Assembly (NCBI GenBank): GCA_902598485.1
Contig: CACKBU010000005.1
Span: 21,036-85,035, forward strand
From: an uncultured Pelagibacteraceae bacterium
GTDB lineage: Bacteria; Pseudomonadota; Alphaproteobacteria; Pelagibacterales; Pelagibacteraceae
Length of the DNA: 64,000 bases
Direction: 5' to 3'
Part shown: positions 63,467 through 64,000 of the stretch, in pieces
Layout of the letters: each line of letters starts with the position of its first letter
Position numbering within the stretch: the stretch's first letter is position 1
Notes under the pieces: generated by a model
Told to the model about the DNA's origin: nothing
Database searches by the model: none
What the model saw: the letters and a program-made list of their open reading frames with translations, nothing else
Made by a program: the position numbers and the translations under genes

Positions 63467-64000
63467 AATTAAACATTCTAAGGGTTTTAATATAATCAGG
63501 TCTTAAAACATAAATTGCCTTATTACCTGTTTTAATTTTAGTTAATATATCTAAGCCATAAACTACTTTACCAATTGGAGTATATTCACCTTGATAAATT
63601 GGAATTTCTTTTAATGTAATAAAGAATTCACTATCTTCTGTATCAAATTCTGTTGCTCTAGCAAAACCAACACTCCCCTCTGTAAATTTAAAATCGTTGC
63701 TCAATTCTGATTTTAACAATCCCAGTCCAGACTGTCCGCTACCAATTTTGGAATAATCTAAATTATTTATATTTCCATACTCGATATCTCCAGCTTGTAC
63801 AAAAGTATTTTCTGAAACTTTATAAAAAGCAGAACCATCATACATTTTTTGTTTAATTAAAATTTTAAATCTTTCCACCGCTTTAGGAGAAATATCTGGA
63901 TAAAGTTCAATTATTACATTTCCACACTCAACATTCATTACTACAATATTATCTGGATTATTAATATTAAGTTTATTTAAATTATTTTTTTCTACAAATA
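63459..64000 (-). CDS. cyclophilin-type peptidyl-prolyl cis-trans isomerase, 5'-truncated by the window edge
   Basis: VIIELYPDISPKAVERFKIL cyclophilin start. The reading frame stays open past 63938 to the window end (...FVEKNNLNKLNINNPDNIVVMNVECGNV), so the ORF-track start is probably internal. Confidence 0.85.
   Translation of the reverse strand, partial: FVEKNNLNKLNINNPDNIVVMNVECGNVIIELYPDISPKAVERFKILIKQKMYDGSAFYKVSENTFVQAGDIEYGNINNLDYSKIGSGQSGLGLLKSELSNDFKFTEGSVGFARATEFDTEDSEFFITLKEIPIYQGEYTPIGKVVYGLDILTKIKTGNKAIYVLRPDYIKTLRMFNSN

Overview
This is an AT-rich, tightly packed bacterial chromosome segment. Very short intergenic gaps, ATGA/TAATG overlaps and the gene repertoire suggest a streamlined marine alphaproteobacterium of the SAR11/Pelagibacterales type (inference from gene content, not verified by search). 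I see no rRNA, tRNA, CRISPR array, transposon or prophage. Core blocks are hflK-hflC-DUF2065-htrA-miaA, ilvB-ilvN-ilvC, an opp/dpp-type peptide ABC operon, leuA, and mreB-mreC-mreD-mrdA-rodA. The rest is dense in transport and catabolism: an FAD-oxidase/HDAC-like/DUF1479 block; two LIV-type ABC systems with azlCD and glaH (csiD); a minus-strand operon with a luciferase-like flavin monooxygenase, DUF1185, alpha/beta hydrolase, ALDH and a LIV-type binding protein; a quaternary-amine-looking locus (proV, thioesterase, BBOX-like dioxygenase, class II aldolase, ALDH); an eutA-eutD(doeA)-like pair beside a pot-type ABC transporter; and a FadN-like fusion. The best leads for undescribed biology are: (1) the flavin-monooxygenase/DUF1185 operon, whose binding protein converges on a LIV transporter that lacks its own; (2) a ~54-nt candidate small RNA or attenuator with its own extended -10 and intrinsic terminator, ending at the start codon of a LysE-type exporter; (3) a 23-aa membrane microprotein ORF joined to an MFS gene by TAATG; (4) hairpins between binding-protein and permease genes in three unrelated transporter operons. 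All functional calls come from reading the translations and motifs; no database search was run.
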